DNA of 7,576 nucleotides from Frankiales bacterium (GTDB lineage: Bacteria > Actinomycetota > Actinomycetes > Mycobacteriales > Jatrophihabitantaceae), in assembly GCA_025963265.1 (NCBI GenBank), contig JAOPUY010000167.1, positions 1 to 7,576 of the forward strand, read 5' to 3'. Positions within the stretch are counted from its first letter, which is position 1; each line of letters starts with the position of its first letter. Positions 1-7,576 of the stretch are shown here, piece after piece. Position numbers and translations under genes: made by a program. Under the pieces are notes generated by a model. It saw only the letters and a program-made list of their open reading frames with translations. It was not told the origin of the DNA and searched no databases.

Positions 1-1072
1 CAACGACAAGCGGCTCTACGTCTGGTTCGACGCGGTCATCGGCTACCTGTCGGCCTCCGTCGAGTGGGCCAGGCGGACCGGCTCGGGCGACGAGTGGAAG
101 GAGTTCTGGACCGGCGACTGCGAGTCCTTCTACTTCATGGGCAAGGACAACGTCGTCTTCCACGCCGAGATCTGGCCGGCGATGCTGTTCGGCTACTCCG
201 GGATTGGCGCCAAGGGCGGGCGGCCGGGTGAGCTCGGGGCCTTGGATCGGCCCTATGAGGTGGTGTCCTCGGAGTTCCTGACCATGGAGGGCAAGAAGTT
301 CTCCTCCTCGCGCAACGTCGTCATCTACGTCGGCGACATGTTGTCCCGCTACGACGCCGACGCGCTGCGTTACTACCTGACCAGCGCCGGGCCGGAGAAT
401 CAGGACACCGACTTCACCTGGTCGGAGTTCGTTCGCCGCAACAACGATGAGCTCGTCGCCGGCTGGGGAAACCTGGTCAACCGCACGATCTCGATGACCG
501 CGAAGAACCTCGGGTCCATCCCGGCGCCCGGCGAGCTGGCTGACGTCGACCGCGCGCTGCTCGCCTCCTCGCAGGCCGCCTTCGGCACGATCGGCGACTT
601 GATCGGCAAGAACCGGCAGAAGGCCGCGCTGGGCGAGGTCATGAAGCTGGTGGGCGAGGCGAACAAGTACCTCTCCGACACCGCCCCCTGGAAGTTGAAG
701 AACGAGAACCCCGACCGGATGGCCTCGGTGCTGCACACCACGTTGCAAGTCGTCGACGACGTCAAGACGCTGATCACCCCCTTCCTGCCGGCCAGCTCGC
801 AGCGAGTGCACGAGGCGCTCGGCGGCGCCGGGCTCTGGGCGGCGATGCCCGAGCTGGTCGAGGTGACCGAGCCGACCGCGGTGGGCTCACCGTCCTATTC
901 GGTGTTGACCGGCGACTATCAGACGCAGGCCAAATGGGCCTCGACGCCGATCCCGGTCGGGCGGCCGCTGGCCGCGCCGACGCCGGTGTTCACCAAGCTG
1001 GACACCTCGGTCGTCGAGGAGGAGCTCGAGCGGTTGGCCGCCAAGGCCGCCGAAGCCAACCCCGAGGCGTGA
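1..1072 (+). CDS. metG: Methionyl-tRNA synthetase (MetRS), C-terminal part; 5' end outside window
   Basis: Class I aminoacyl-tRNA synthetase that charges tRNA-Met with methionine in the cytoplasm. Reading is open from the window edge (first whole codon at base 2) to TGA at 1070-1072, so the N-terminal HIGH half is missing. Visible are the catalytic-core segments VWFDAVIGYLSA and FMGKDNVVFHAEIWPA. The class I KMSKS-type loop is written KFSSS (296-310), which fits the actinobacterial form of the enzyme. After it comes the helical anticodon-binding domain (WGNLVNR, then DTAPWKL near 680-700). The protein ends soon after the LDTSVVEEELERL segment, so the EMAP/Trbp111-like C-terminal dimerisation domain of E. 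coli MetRS is absent. tatD begins 10 bases after the stop, which suggests co-transcription. Identification is secure; only the missing 5' part limits the call. Confidence 0.97.
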   Translation, partial: NDKRLYVWFDAVIGYLSASVEWARRTGSGDEWKEFWTGDCESFYFMGKDNVVFHAEIWPAMLFGYSGIGAKGGRPGELGALDRPYEVVSSEFLTMEGKKFSSSRNVVIYVGDMLSRYDADALRYYLTSAGPENQDTDFTWSEFVRRNNDELVAGWGNLVNRTISMTAKNLGSIPAPGELADVDRALLASSQAAFGTIGDLIGKNRQKAALGEVMKLVGEANKYLSDTAPWKLKNENPDRMASVLHTTLQVVDDVKTLITPFLPASSQRVHEALGGAGLWAAMPELVEVTEPTAVGSPSYSVLTGDYQTQAKWASTPIPVGRPLAAPTPVFTKLDTSVVEEELERLAAKAAEANPEA

Positions 1073-1082
1073 GCGCTCCGCG

Positions 1083-1949
1083 ATGAGCAAGGGCAAATCG
1101 GCCAGCGCGGACCGGGAGCTCGCGCCGCCGGCGCCCGAGCCGCTGGACGGGTCGGTCTTCGACTCGCACTGCCATCTGGACGCGATGGCCCATCGGGCCG
1201 GGGTGGCGGCTCGCTCTGCGGGCGCGCCGGCCGAGTTCATCACCGCGGCCGTCGAGCAGGCCCGGGCGGTCGGGGTGACTCAGCTGATCAACGTCGGCTG
1301 CGAGGTCGGGGAATGGGACTCGACCATCCGCTCGCTGAGCCAGCCCGAGGTCTTCGGCGCGCTCGCCGTCCATCCCACCGAAGTCAGCTCGCTGACCGAG
1401 TCGGACTACGAGCGACTCGAGGAGCTGCTCGGCCATCCGCGCGTGGTCGCGGTCGGCGAGACCGGTCTGGACTACTACTGGGACCGCAGCTCTCCGCAGG
1501 AGCAGCAGCGGCATTTCCGGCGGCACATCGAGCTGGCCAAGCGGGTGGGCAAGCCGTTGGTCATCCATGATCGTGACGCCCACGACGACGTGCTGCGGAT
1601 TTTGCGCGAAGAAGGGGCGCCGCCGGCGGGCGTGGTGTTCCACGCGTTTTCCGGCGGACCGGCTATGGCTACTGAGTGTGTGGAAGCCGGTTACTTACTG
1701 TCATTTCCAGGGGTATTGACGTTCAAGAACGCGCCCGAGCTGCGCGAGGCGGCTCGCGTGACGCCGCTCGACCAGCTGTTGGTGGAGACCGACGCGCCGT
1801 TCCTGACCGCCCACCCCTACCGCGGCCGGCCCAACGCGCCATACCTCATCCCGCACGTGATTCGGCAGCTGGCTGAGCTGAAAGAAACCTCAGAATCCGT
1901 GGTCTGCGCCACCATTTCTGCCACTGGAGCGAGATTTTTCGGGATCTAG
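1083..1949 (+). CDS. tatD: TatD-family metal-dependent DNase
   Basis: TIM-barrel amidohydrolase-fold nuclease of the TatD family (288 aa), cytoplasmic, linked in other bacteria to DNA 3'-end processing and DNA repair. The metal ligands expected for the family are all present: the HxH pair H29 and H31 in FDSHCHLD, E126 in VGETGLDYYW, H162 in LVIHDRDAHDD, H187 in VFHAFSGG and D237 in LVETDAPFL. The sequence near the end, PYRGRPNAP, is also typical. The first 22 or so residues are a non-conserved A/P-rich extension. The ATG at 1083 is only 10 bases past the metG stop and has no good Shine-Dalgarno sequence, so translation may be coupled to metG. A start slightly further in cannot be excluded. 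The gene ends at TAG, 1947-1949. The position between metG and rpfB is the usual one in actinobacteria. Substrate in vivo is not known from sequence. Confidence 0.95.
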   Translation: MSKGKSASADRELAPPAPEPLDGSVFDSHCHLDAMAHRAGVAARSAGAPAEFITAAVEQARAVGVTQLINVGCEVGEWDSTIRSLSQPEVFGALAVHPTEVSSLTESDYERLEELLGHPRVVAVGETGLDYYWDRSSPQEQQRHFRRHIELAKRVGKPLVIHDRDAHDDVLRILREEGAPPAGVVFHAFSGGPAMATECVEAGYLLSFPGVLTFKNAPELREAARVTPLDQLLVETDAPFLTAHPYRGRPNAPYLIPHVIRQLAELKETSESVVCATISATGARFFGI

Positions 1950-1970
1950 ACCCGCAATTGTCCGGGTTTG
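1947..1970 (+). terminator. Weak terminator-like hairpin after tatD
   Basis: ACCCG (1950-1954) pairs with CGGGT (1963-1967) around the 8-nt loop CAATTGTC. The stem can be lengthened by three weaker pairs, two of them G-U, running into the tatD stop codon and the following TTG. Only three T residues follow, so this is at best a weak intrinsic terminator. It would separate the metG-tatD unit from the rpfB unit. Function is inferred from structure and position. Confidence 0.3.
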
Positions 1971-1983
1971 CTCAAGATCATGT

Positions 1984-2005
1984 TTGGCCCTACGTGCATG
2001 ATGCC

Positions 2006-2013
<8 letters not shown>
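1984..2013 (+). promoter_or_regulatory. Possible promoter for the rpfB-like operon
   Basis: TTGGCC (1984-1989), then 18 bases, then TACGGT (2008-2013), which fits the TAnnnT pattern of the actinobacterial -10 box. It would start transcription near 2020 and give a leader of about 75 nt. A second possibility is TTGCTC (1968-1973) with TACGTG (1991-1996), which has the poorer -10. This is a short-motif match in a non-coding stretch; no transcript data back it. Confidence 0.3.
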
Positions 2014-3267
<1,254 letters not shown>

Positions 3268-3268
<1 letters not shown>

Positions 3269-3322
3269 GGCCTGGTTGAGCGTCCTCAGCGCTCGTCATC
3301 GCGTTCCCACGCGCCCAGGCTT
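3268..3322 (+). other. Predicted three-way RNA fold between the two rpfB-like genes
   Basis: An outer stem pairs 3268-3275 with 3315-3322 (AGGCCTGG with CCAGGCTT, one G-U pair). It encloses two hairpins: GAGCG/CGCTC (3278-3282 with 3290-3294) and CGCG/CGCG (3300-3303 with 3310-3313). The fold starts at the stop codon of the first gene and ends seven bases before the ribosome binding site of the second. Only TTTGAT follows, so a strong intrinsic terminator is unlikely; a partial terminator, RNase site or mRNA-stability element are alternatives. Predicted by eye only. Confidence 0.35.
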
Positions 3323-3343
3323 TGATGTGAGAGGTATTTCGCT

Positions 3344-4543
3344 GTGCATCGCGTAGTTAAGTTCGGCCTTTATGGCTTAGTGCTGGCCGGCCTCGCCGTC
3401 GGCACGCTGGCCTGGGCCACCGCCGGCAAGACCGTGGACCTGCGGGTCGACGGCCAGGACCAGCGCGTCCACACCAGCGCCAGCGACGTCCGCGGCGTGC
3501 TGGCTTCGGCTCACGTCCAAGTCGGCGAGCACGACATCGTGGCACCCGACCTGAGCGCGTCAGTCTCCAACGGCGCCGAGATCGTGGTCCAGCGCGGCCA
3601 CCTGCTGCACCTGCAGGTGGACGGCCAGAGCCGCGATGTCTGGGTCAACGCCAACTCGGTCGCCGAGGCGCTGAGCCAACTGGGCTACAGCAACCAAGAG
3701 CTCGTGTCGGTGTCGCGATCGCAGCGGCTGGACTCCGGCGCGACCAGCTTGAGCATCGACTCGCCCAAGCGCGTCACCTTCGCCGTCGACGGCAAGCGAG
3801 TCTCGGTGGTGACCGCCGGACCGACCGTCTACCAGGCGATCCAGGACGCCGGCATCTACTTAGGCCCGCTCGACCGGCTCTCGGCGACGGGCAAGGTGGC
3901 CAACGGCCAGGTCATCACGATTCACCGGGTCCGCATCGCGCACTCGGTGGCCGTGCAGAGCGTTCCGTTCCGCACCATCCAGCAGCCGGACGCCACTAGC
4001 TACGTCGGCAACAAGACGGTCGTTCAGGCCGGCCGCGACGGCTCGCAGAAGGTGACCTACCAGCTGGTCTTCGTCGACGGCAAGCTCTCGGGCAAGGTCG
4101 TCGTGGCGAAGGTCGCGCAGAGCGCGCCGGTCAATCAGGTGACCAAGGTGGGCAGCAAGCCGCAGCCGCCCGCGCCGGTGGCCGCGACCGGGTCCAGCTC
4201 CACGGCTTCCACCGGTTCCAGCGCTGCGACCGCCGTGGTGCCGGCGGGCGACGCTCAGCAGATCGCTGCGAGCATGGTGGCCGCCCGCGGGTGGGGAACC
4301 GACCAGTTCAGCTGCCTCGTCAGCCTGTGGAACAAAGAGAGCGGTTGGCGGACCAACGCCGCCAACCCCAGTGGGGCCTATGGCATCCCTCAGGCGCTGC
4401 CCGGCTCGAAAATGGCCTCGGCCGGGGCGGACTGGCAGACCAACCCCGCCACCCAGATCAGTTGGGGCCTCAGCTACATCGCCGGGGTGTACGGCACCCC
4501 CTGCGCCGCGTGGTCGCACTCGCAAGCCACCAACTGGTACTAA
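3344..4543 (+). CDS. RpfB-like protein with SLT/aggregation-promoting-factor type catalytic domain
   Basis: Exported cell-wall protein (399 aa, GTG start, GAGAGG 9 bases upstream) that is a tandem paralogue of the preceding RpfB-like gene. Residues 8-25 form the same signal/anchor segment ending AWA. Three DUF348 repeats lie at about 29-70, 86-129 and 143-183, and a G5 domain at about 196-272. A P/A/S/T-rich linker (273-302) follows. The C-terminal domain (303-399) is not Rpf. It has the signature NKESGW, then NPSGAYGIPQALPGSKM, GADWQTNPATQISWGL and a final AWSHSQATNWY, as in the lysozyme-like domain found in actinobacterial aggregation-promoting-factor-like proteins and related to SLT transglycosylases. 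E332 is the likely catalytic acid. C324 and C387 could form a disulphide. It probably cuts the glycan backbone while the shared scaffold binds the wall. Enzyme specificity is inferred, and no standard symbol is assigned. Confidence 0.9.
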   Translation: MHRVVKFGLYGLVLAGLAVGTLAWATAGKTVDLRVDGQDQRVHTSASDVRGVLASAHVQVGEHDIVAPDLSASVSNGAEIVVQRGHLLHLQVDGQSRDVWVNANSVAEALSQLGYSNQELVSVSRSQRLDSGATSLSIDSPKRVTFAVDGKRVSVVTAGPTVYQAIQDAGIYLGPLDRLSATGKVANGQVITIHRVRIAHSVAVQSVPFRTIQQPDATSYVGNKTVVQAGRDGSQKVTYQLVFVDGKLSGKVVVAKVAQSAPVNQVTKVGSKPQPPAPVAATGSSSTASTGSSAATAVVPAGDAQQIAASMVAARGWGTDQFSCLVSLWNKESGWRTNAANPSGAYGIPQALPGSKMASAGADWQTNPATQISWGLSYIAGVYGTPCAAWSHSQATNWY

Positions 4544-4556
4544 TTGCCCGTCATAG

Positions 4557-4611
4557 CCGTGCGCCCTCTGCGTCTTGTCTGCGAGAAGTTCTCGCGCAGC
4601 GGAGGGCACGG
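4557..4611 (+). promoter_or_regulatory. Leader fold that pairs with the bldC-like ribosome binding site
   Basis: CCGTG (4557-4561) pairs with CACGG (4607-4611) and CCCTC (4564-4568) with GAGGG (4602-4606), separated by a two-base bulge. The stem can continue with up to three more pairs (4569-4571 with 4599-4601). Inside lies a near-perfect palindrome, GCGAGAA-G-TTCTCGC (4581-4595), able to form its own hairpin. The ribosome binding site GGAGGG (4601-4606) is in the 3' arm, so the fold would hide it. The palindrome could instead be a DNA operator. There is no T-tract, so it does not look like an ordinary terminator. Confidence 0.45.
4601..4606 (+). promoter_or_regulatory. Ribosome binding site of the bldC-like gene
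   Basis: GGAGGG, seven bases before ATG at 4614, is the strongest Shine-Dalgarno match on the plus strand. It selects ATG 4614 over the in-frame TTG at 4575, which would translate straight through the leader hairpin. Confidence 0.75.
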
Positions 4612-4613
4612 TC

Positions 4614-4853
4614 ATGGCCAAGTCACGGATTTCCCACGCAGATGAGTTGCTCACCCGGTCTGAGGTGGCGGCGATCTTCGGGGTCACCGCGAAGACGGTG
4701 ACGCGCTGGGCGTCCCAGGGTCGGGTGCCGACCATTCGCACCCTGGGCGGGCACCGCCGTTACCGGGTGACCGACATCGAACGGGTGCTCGCGATCGGCG
4801 CCACGCACGCCGATGAGGATGAGCGGGCGGCGGACGAACCGTCGGTGCGTTGA
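4614..4853 (+). CDS. bldC: BldC-like small MerR-type helix-turn-helix DNA-binding protein
   Basis: Small cytoplasmic DNA-binding protein of 79 aa. The core LLTRSEVAAIFGV, KTVTRWASQG and RTLGGHRRYR closely matches Streptomyces BldC (LLTPAEVATMF, KTVTRWAKAGK, RTLGGHRRYR). BldC is a MerR-type winged helix without the usual dimerisation coiled coil and acts as a developmental regulator that delays sporulation. The helix-turn-helix is at about residues 12-36 and the wing at 40-51. The last 18 residues are acidic and probably disordered. The gene lies 70 bases after the second rpfB-like gene and 18 bases before ksgA, so it is likely part of one transcript. Its leader can fold over the ribosome binding site. 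Other actinobacterial proteins of this family exist, so orthology to BldC itself is likely but not proven; targets are unknown. Confidence 0.82.
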   Translation: MAKSRISHADELLTRSEVAAIFGVTAKTVTRWASQGRVPTIRTLGGHRRYRVTDIERVLAIGATHADEDERAADEPSVR

Positions 4854-4871
4854 GCCTGCCAGACTGGCGCG

Positions 4872-5753
4872 ATGACTGTTGAGCGTCCCGCCGGCCCGCT
4901 GCTGGGGCCAGCCGAGATCCGGCAACTCGCGGCCCGGCTCGACCTCCGGCCCACTAAGACCCTGGGGCAGAACTTCGTCCACGACCCCAATTCCATCCGC
5001 CGCATCGTGCGCGGGGCCGAGCTGGCCCCGGACGAGCTCGTGCTGGAGATCGGCCCCGGGCTCGGTTCGCTGACGCTGGGCCTGCTCGACGCCGGTGGCC
5101 GCGTCACGGCGGTGGAGATCGACCCGCGGTTGGCCCAGGCGCTGCCCGAGACCGTCGCCCGGTTGGCGCCCGATCTGCTCGAGCGGCTGGTGGTGATCGA
5201 GGCCGACGCCCTGTCGCTGACCTCGTTGCCCGACCCCCCGCCGACCGCCCTGGTGGCCAATCTGCCGTACAACATCTCAGTGCCGGTGCTGCTGCATCTG
5301 CTGGCCGCCGTTCCGAGCATCACGCACGGGCTGATCCTGGTGCAGCTCGAGGTGGCTGATCGCCTGGCCGCCCCGCCCGGGTCCAAGGTCTACGGCGTGC
5401 CCAGCGCGAAGCTCGCCTGGTACGGCCCGGCCCGCCGCGTCGGCGTCGTCCCCCGCTCGGTCTTCTGGCCGGTGCCCAACGTCGAGTCGGGTTTGGTCAG
5501 CTTCACCCGCCGCGCGGCCCACCCCGATCGCCCCGCGGTCGGGCGCGAGGAGGTGTTCCGGGTGATCGACGCCGCCTTCGCGCAACGCCGAAAGATGCTG
5601 CGCTCGGCGCTGGCCGGTTGGGCCGGCTCACCCGCGGCCGCCGAAGCAGTGCTGTTAGCCGCTGGCGTCGACCCCACCGCGCGGGGCGAGACGGTGGACA
5701 TCGAGGGGTTCGCCCGGATCGCGCACGCGCGGATTGCGGCCGATGCGCGGTGA
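4872..5753 (+). CDS. rsmA: 16S rRNA (adenine1518-N6/adenine1519-N6)-dimethyltransferase
   Basis: RsmA/KsgA uses S-adenosylmethionine to dimethylate two adjacent adenines in the 3'-terminal hairpin loop of 16S rRNA, a late step of 30S assembly; its loss usually gives kasugamycin resistance. The 293 aa match the family in length. Seen in order: [10 protein letters not shown] (29-38), SAM-binding motif [11 protein letters not shown] (59-68), the acidic VEID (81-84), the EADAL motif (110-114), catalytic NLPYNIS (130-136) and [13 protein letters not shown] in the C-terminal part. The ATG at 4872 has no clear Shine-Dalgarno sequence and is 18 bases after the bldC-like stop, so coupling to upstream translation or a leaderless start are possible. 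In many actinobacteria ispE follows; here the next gene is prs on the other strand. Identification is secure; the start is moderately sure. Confidence 0.96.
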   Translation: MTVERPAGPLLGPAEIRQLAARLDLRPTKTLGQNFVHDPNSIRRIVRGAELAPDELVLEIGPGLGSLTLGLLDAGGRVTAVEIDPRLAQALPETVARLAPDLLERLVVIEADALSLTSLPDPPPTALVANLPYNISVPVLLHLLAAVPSITHGLILVQLEVADRLAAPPGSKVYGVPSAKLAWYGPARRVGVVPRSVFWPVPNVESGLVSFTRRAAHPDRPAVGREEVFRVIDAAFAQRRKMLRSALAGWAGSPAAAEAVLLAAGVDPTARGETVDIEGFARIAHARIAADAR

Positions 5754-5758
5754 CGGGC

Positions 5759-6739
5759 TCAGCTGCGGCCGTCGAACAGGCTGGTCACCGAGCCGTCCTC
5801 GAAGACCGCTTTGATCGCCCGCGCGACTAGCGGCGCGATCGAGAGCACCGTCAACTTGTCGAACTGCTGCTCCGCGCGGATCGGCAGCGTGTTGGTGACG
5901 ATCACCTCGCGGACCCGGGAGTTCTTGAGCCGGTCGGCCGCGGGGTCGGAGAACACCCCGTGCGTCGCGGCGATGATCACGTCGGCCGCGCCGGCCTCGT
6001 AGAGCAGGTCGGCCGCTTTCACGATGCTGCCGCCGGTGTCGATCATGTCATCGGCCAGCACGCACATCCGCCCGGCCACGTCGCCGACCACGCGGTTGGC
6101 GACCACCTGGTTGGCGACGTTCGGGTCTCGGGTCTTGTGGATGAAGGCGATCGGCGCGCCGCCCAGCCGGTCAGCCCACTGCTCGGCCGCCCGGACCCGT
6201 CCGGTGTCGGGGGAGACGATGGTGAACTGCTCGCCGGGGTAGTTGGCCGAGACGTGCGAGGCCAGAATCGGCAACGCGAAGAGGTGGTCCACCGGTCCGT
6301 CGAAGAAGCCCTGGATCTGCGCGGTGTGCAGGTCGATCGACATGATGCGGTCCGCGCCGGCCGTCTTGAGCAGGTCGGCCATCAGCCGGGCCGAGATCGG
6401 TTCGCGCCCGCGATGCTTCTTGTCCTGGCGGGCGTAGGGGTAGAACGGCGCGACGACGGTGATCCGCTTGGCCGAGGCCCGCTTGAGCGCGTCGACCAGG
6501 ATGAGCGTCTCCATGACCCACTGGTTGATCGGGGTGGTGTGCGACTGGATGACGAACACGTCGCAGCCGCGCACGGATTCCTCGGGCCGCACGAAGATCT
6601 CGCCGTTGGCGAAGTCGCGGGCCGTCATCGGGGTGACGGTGACGCCCAAGTGGTTGGCGATCTCATCGCCGAGCTCCGGAAATGCCCGACCGGAGAAGAG
6701 CATCAGACTTTTGCGTCCAGCGACCTGCAGGATGCTCAT
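5759..6739 (-). CDS. prs: Ribose-phosphate pyrophosphokinase (PRPP synthetase)
   Basis: Makes 5-phosphoribosyl 1-pyrophosphate from ribose 5-phosphate and ATP, feeding purine, pyrimidine, histidine, tryptophan and NAD synthesis and, in mycolata, the arabinan precursor. The 326 aa are full length for the bacterial class I enzyme. Motifs seen: FANGEIFVRPEESVRG (43-58), YPYARQDKKHRGREPI (100-115) with the catalytic-loop and ATP-binding residues, DLHTAQIQGFF (136-146), SPDTGRVRAAEQWADRLG (176-193), HKTRDP (201-206) and the PRPP-binding VLADDMIDTGGSI (227-239). The ATG is preceded by GGAGAG with a 10-base gap, lying inside the end of glmU. It starts four bases after the glmU stop, so the two are co-transcribed. 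The usual downstream rplY and pth are not here; prs ends five bases from the end of convergent ksgA. Confidence 0.97.
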   Translation of the reverse strand: MSILQVAGRKSLMLFSGRAFPELGDEIANHLGVTVTPMTARDFANGEIFVRPEESVRGCDVFVIQSHTTPINQWVMETLILVDALKRASAKRITVVAPFYPYARQDKKHRGREPISARLMADLLKTAGADRIMSIDLHTAQIQGFFDGPVDHLFALPILASHVSANYPGEQFTIVSPDTGRVRAAEQWADRLGGAPIAFIHKTRDPNVANQVVANRVVGDVAGRMCVLADDMIDTGGSIVKAADLLYEAGAADVIIAATHGVFSDPAADRLKNSRVREVIVTNTLPIRAEQQFDKLTVLSIAPLVARAIKAVFEDGSVTSLFDGRS

Positions 6740-6743
6740 TGTT

Positions 6744-7576
6744 TCAAGACTCTCCGTCTCGCGATTGCCTAGCGTTGCTCGGCTCGGCGCCGGGTGCGCC
6801 GTCCGGGGTGGAGTCCTCGAGCGCCGCCTGCGCCGCTCGCGCGGCCAGATCGGCCGGGGTGCCGGCCCGCTCCTTGGCGACCCAGCCGGCGATGTTGCGC
6901 TGCCGGGCGCGGGCGATGCCCAGCGCGCCGGGCGGGACGTCTTCGGCGATCACCGAGCCGGCGGCGGTGTAGGCCCCGTCGGCGACCGAGACTGGGGCCA
7001 CGAACATGTTGTCGGCGCCGGTCCGGACGTGACTGCCGATCCGCGAGCGGTGCTTGTGCACGCCGTCGTAGTTGACGAAGACCGAGGACGCGCCGATGTT
7101 GGACTGCTCGCCGATGCTGGCGTCGCCGACGTAGGTCAGGTGCGGAACCTTGGAACCGAGGCCGACATCGGAGGCCTTGATTTCCACGAAGGTCCCGATG
7201 TGGACCTCGTCGGCCAGCACCGTGCCGGGTCGCAGGTAGGCGTAGGGGCCGACGGTGACCCCGGCGCCGATCTGGCTGCGGTTGGCGACGACTTGCCGCA
7301 GGTGGCTGCCGGCGCCCACCTCGGTGTCGGTCAGCGTGCAGTCGGGTCCGATGATCGCGTCGGCCGCGATCCGGGTGGCGCCCTCGAGCCGCACGTTCGG
7401 GTTGATCGTGGCGTCGGCCTCGATCTCGACCCCCGCGTCGACCCAGGTGCTGGCCGGATCGATCACGGTGACGCCGTTGAGCATGTGCTCGACCAGCAGC
7501 CGCTCGTTGTAGGCGCGGTGGGCTTGGCCGAGTTGCACCCGGTCGTTGACGCCGGCCGTCTCACTGGCCGCCGCGG
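6744..7576 (-). CDS. glmU: Bifunctional GlmU (UDP-GlcNAc pyrophosphorylase/GlcN-1-P acetyltransferase), C-terminal part
   Basis: GlmU acetylates glucosamine 1-phosphate and then adds UMP to give UDP-N-acetylglucosamine, the precursor of peptidoglycan. The window holds the last 276 codons, reading from the edge to TGA (complement of 6744-6746). The first residues, GVNDRVQL, belong to the linker after the uridyltransferase domain, which lies outside. The rest is the left-handed beta-helix acetyltransferase domain with hexapeptide repeats. Residues matching the E. coli active site are visible: the arginine in YLRPGT (7230-7232), the lysine in FVEIK (7176-7178), the histidine in PHLTY (7140-7142) and N-Y in VNYDG (7068-7073). 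The last 40 or so residues, A/E/P/S-rich, look disordered, as is common in actinobacterial GlmU. The ribosome binding site of prs lies in the last codons. Confidence 0.96.
   Translation of the reverse strand, partial: AAASETAGVNDRVQLGQAHRAYNERLLVEHMLNGVTVIDPASTWVDAGVEIEADATINPNVRLEGATRIAADAIIGPDCTLTDTEVGAGSHLRQVVANRSQIGAGVTVGPYAYLRPGTVLADEVHIGTFVEIKASDVGLGSKVPHLTYVGDASIGEQSNIGASSVFVNYDGVHKHRSRIGSHVRTGADNMFVAPVSVADGAYTAAGSVIAEDVPPGALGIARARQRNIAGWVAKERAGTPADLAARAAQAALEDSTPDGAPGAEPSNARQSRDGES
6750..6755 (-). promoter_or_regulatory. prs: Ribosome binding site of prs inside the end of glmU
   Basis: GGAGAG on the minus strand, 10 bases before the prs ATG. Its location inside glmU supports translation of prs from the glmU transcript. 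Confidence 0.6.

Noticed and set aside
296..310. KFSSS in place of KMSKS in MetRS as a possible defect
   Set aside because: This variant loop is what I recall for actinobacterial MetRS, and the surrounding sequence is intact.
4581..4595. The GCGAGAA-G-TTCTCGC palindrome as a known LexA, HrcA or BldC site
   Set aside because: It does not match the LexA or CIRCE consensus, and BldC binds AT-rich direct repeats. It is kept only as an unassigned palindrome within the leader fold.
4575..4613. Longer bldC-like protein starting at TTG 4575
   Set aside because: It would translate through the palindrome and the GGAGGG ribosome binding site. ATG 4614 has ideal spacing and gives the family's usual N-terminus.
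3860..4741. Minus-strand open frame of 293 codons opposite the second rpfB-like gene
   Set aside because: Arg/Gly/His-rich translation without any recognisable motif, antisense to a well-supported gene and running across the bldC-like leader. It is a high-GC shadow frame.
4760..5386. Minus-strand open frame of 208 codons opposite ksgA
   Set aside because: Ser/Arg/Thr-rich low-complexity translation, antisense to ksgA, whose motifs are intact. A shadow frame.
5960..6772. Plus-strand open frame of 270 codons opposite prs
   Set aside because: It mirrors the codon structure of prs, has Val/Asp/Gly/His-rich repetitive composition and no ribosome binding site. prs on the other strand has every family motif.

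Overview
The window is ordinary-looking high-GC chromosomal DNA from an actinomycete. The evidence is GTG and TTG starts, an actinobacterial-type MetRS with a KFSSS signature, RpfB-family proteins, a BldC-like regulator, and the gene neighbourhood metG, tatD, rpfB, ksgA with glmU-prs facing it. The exact lineage cannot be read from the sequence. It is not a mycobacterium-like arrangement, because ispE, pth and rplY are absent from the positions they hold there. No mobile element, CRISPR array, tRNA or rRNA was seen.

Layout. On the plus strand: the 3' part of metG (1-1072), then tatD (1083-1949), probably one transcription unit. A roughly 146-nt leader region follows, with a weak terminator-like hairpin, a possible promoter, an 11-bp-period GTnAC direct repeat and a small hairpin. 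Two tandem cell-wall hydrolase genes come next. The first (2096-3268) is RpfB-like: DUF348 x3, G5 and an Rpf domain. The second (3344-4543) is a close paralogue with the same N-terminal two thirds but a different lysozyme-like (SLT/aggregation-promoting-factor type) C-terminal domain. A short gene for a BldC-like MerR-type DNA-binding protein (4614-4853) and ksgA/rsmA (4872-5753) complete the run. On the minus strand: the C-terminal part of glmU (from the window end to 6744) and prs (6739-5759), four bases apart. prs converges on ksgA with only five bases between the stop codons.

How the genes fit together. metG and ksgA serve translation and ribosome maturation, tatD is a housekeeping nuclease, the two RpfB-like proteins remodel peptidoglycan outside the cell, and glmU makes the UDP-GlcNAc needed for peptidoglycan. 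prs makes PRPP for nucleotide and arabinan precursors. In M. tuberculosis rpfB and ksgA are reported to share an RNA-switch-controlled transcript, so a joint rpfB, rpfB-like, bldC-like, ksgA transcript is plausible here.

The most notable points are the tandem pair that keeps the wall-binding scaffold but swaps the catalytic domain, the insertion of a BldC-like regulator between that pair and ksgA, and a predicted leader fold that would bury the bldC-like ribosome binding site. The shared spacer between the two hydrolase genes can also fold, and the ksgA-prs junction looks collapsed. Coding density is very high. The only non-coding stretches are about 146 nt (1950-2095), 75 nt (3269-3343) and 70 nt (4544-4613).
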